A stretch of 64,000 nucleotides of DNA from Branchiostoma floridae (taxonomy: Eukaryota > Chordata > Leptocardii > Amphioxiformes > Branchiostomatidae). The notes under the pieces are model-generated. The model ran no database searches and had not been told where the DNA came from. It was given only the letters and a program-made list of their open reading frames with translations. The stretch lies in contig NC_049992.1 of assembly GCF_000003815.2 (NCBI RefSeq), positions 9,730,337 to 9,794,336 of the forward strand, given 5' to 3'. Both the position numbers and the translations under genes were made by a program. Of this stretch, positions 63,177 through 64,000 are shown in pieces (positions within the stretch are counted from its first letter, which is position 1; each line of letters begins with the position of its first letter).

Positions 63177-64000
63177 GTATGTGTGGATATTCTTGTTATG
63201 TTGCAACCAGTTAATCTCTACTTATCGAGAACAGTGTGGTAGTGGGGCTATCACTGTTCACCCGATAAGGGGATAATCTGGGATTAGGACCATAAACTTT
63301 GAAATAACACGTGGATTGTGTAAATCGATAAATCAGTTTGTGAAGCCGCCTGAGAAGAAAGAAAACGTGTGTGTGTGTGTGTTGTCGTCTGGGGGTCTGC
63401 TGTTGTTGATGATTATTCAAAGTTTTTCTTCGTGATTATCTTTTGATCATATCACCGTCGTGGACTTGAAGAGTGTGTGAAAAGTTTAAACACCCATCTA
63501 CAATCATTCGTGGTTCGTCCCTTAGGCTGGGGTGGAAGAAAAATATTAGCTGAAGGTAGGGGTGGGGGTAGTCAAAGGCCTCTAAACCTATTGTACTCAG
63601 AACGTTATCGTCCCAACAAGTACCAAACTAAGGAAGACCAACTTTAAATTCACACCGCACACATGAAGATTTCGTGACACCTACCTGACCTTAGCACACT
63701 TTGGCATTGTATGCAAATATTGAGAAACAATAGAATTCGCCACTTCTCAATAAACCCATTTGAAGTGGATTATAAACTGACAAGATTTACGTGGATAAAC
63801 ACTGATGTGGAGCTGTAAAATGATCAAGTGTTTGCTACGAAATCTCAGAACATCAAAGGATGTTTGTTACCTCCTCGAAGACAATGGGATACCTACGGCG
63901 GGTGTTAAATTAATGACCAGCGTGACCATTCGGTTGATTGTAAGGTATGACCGCTCGTAACCTTTACGCGAAAAAAAGGACATACACAGGAAGGTCGATA
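63177..64000. other. Upstream flank of the lipid-transfer/discoidin gene
   Basis: No coding feature or clear promoter element seen. A short gtgt run lies at 63366-63382. Confidence 0.5.

Overview
The window looks like chordate genomic DNA, most probably amphioxus (Branchiostoma). It has intron-rich genes with short, mostly phase 1-1 exons encoding extracellular modules (EGF, Sushi, HYR, vWA, pentraxin, C-type lectin, SUEL lectin, discoidin). Introns are dense with small inverted-repeat transposons, and there are tRNA-derived SINE copies and LINE 3' ends. No bacterial-style operon, RNA gene or CRISPR array is present. The species call is inference from architecture and repeats; I had no database.

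Layout. (1) About 1-9174, minus strand, incomplete at the left edge: a secreted serine protease with signal peptide, an unrecognised glycosylated N-terminal module, two Ig domains, a trypsin-family domain with an intact triad, then an EGF; it continues off the window. (2) 11366-24824, minus strand, complete: a secreted protein of 1130 predicted residues made of EGF repeats, Sushi, two HYR, GCC2/GCC3 Cys-rich repeats and a C-terminal Ig. (3) 26003-54720, plus strand, complete: an SVEP1-like protein of 2164 predicted residues (40 exons): vWA, Cys-rich EGF, Sushi x3, HYR x2, Sushi, GCC2/GCC3 x3, EGF x6, pentraxin, EGF x5, WSC/PAN-like module, SUEL lectin, Sushi x3. One pentraxin intron holds two in-frame 405-bp C-type lectin exons. 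(4) 55578-63176, minus strand, complete: a secreted protein of 565 predicted residues joining the N-terminal sheet of large lipid transfer proteins (vitellogenin/apoB/MTTP type) to a discoidin (F5/8C) domain and a Cys-rich tail.

Genes 2 and 3 are divergent, with start codons 1.18 kb apart, and share the module order Sushi-HYR-HYR-Sushi-linker-GCC2, so they may be diverged paralogues from an inverted duplication. Genes 3 and 4 converge, with poly(A) signals about 0.5 kb apart. All four products should be secreted and look suited to recognition or adhesion (lectin, complement-like, protease), but shared function is inference only.

Exon borders were read by eye from AG/GT sites. For genes 2, 3 and 4 the exon lengths add up to a whole number of codons with no internal stop, which supports the models. 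There is a 100-N gap at 23999-24098.
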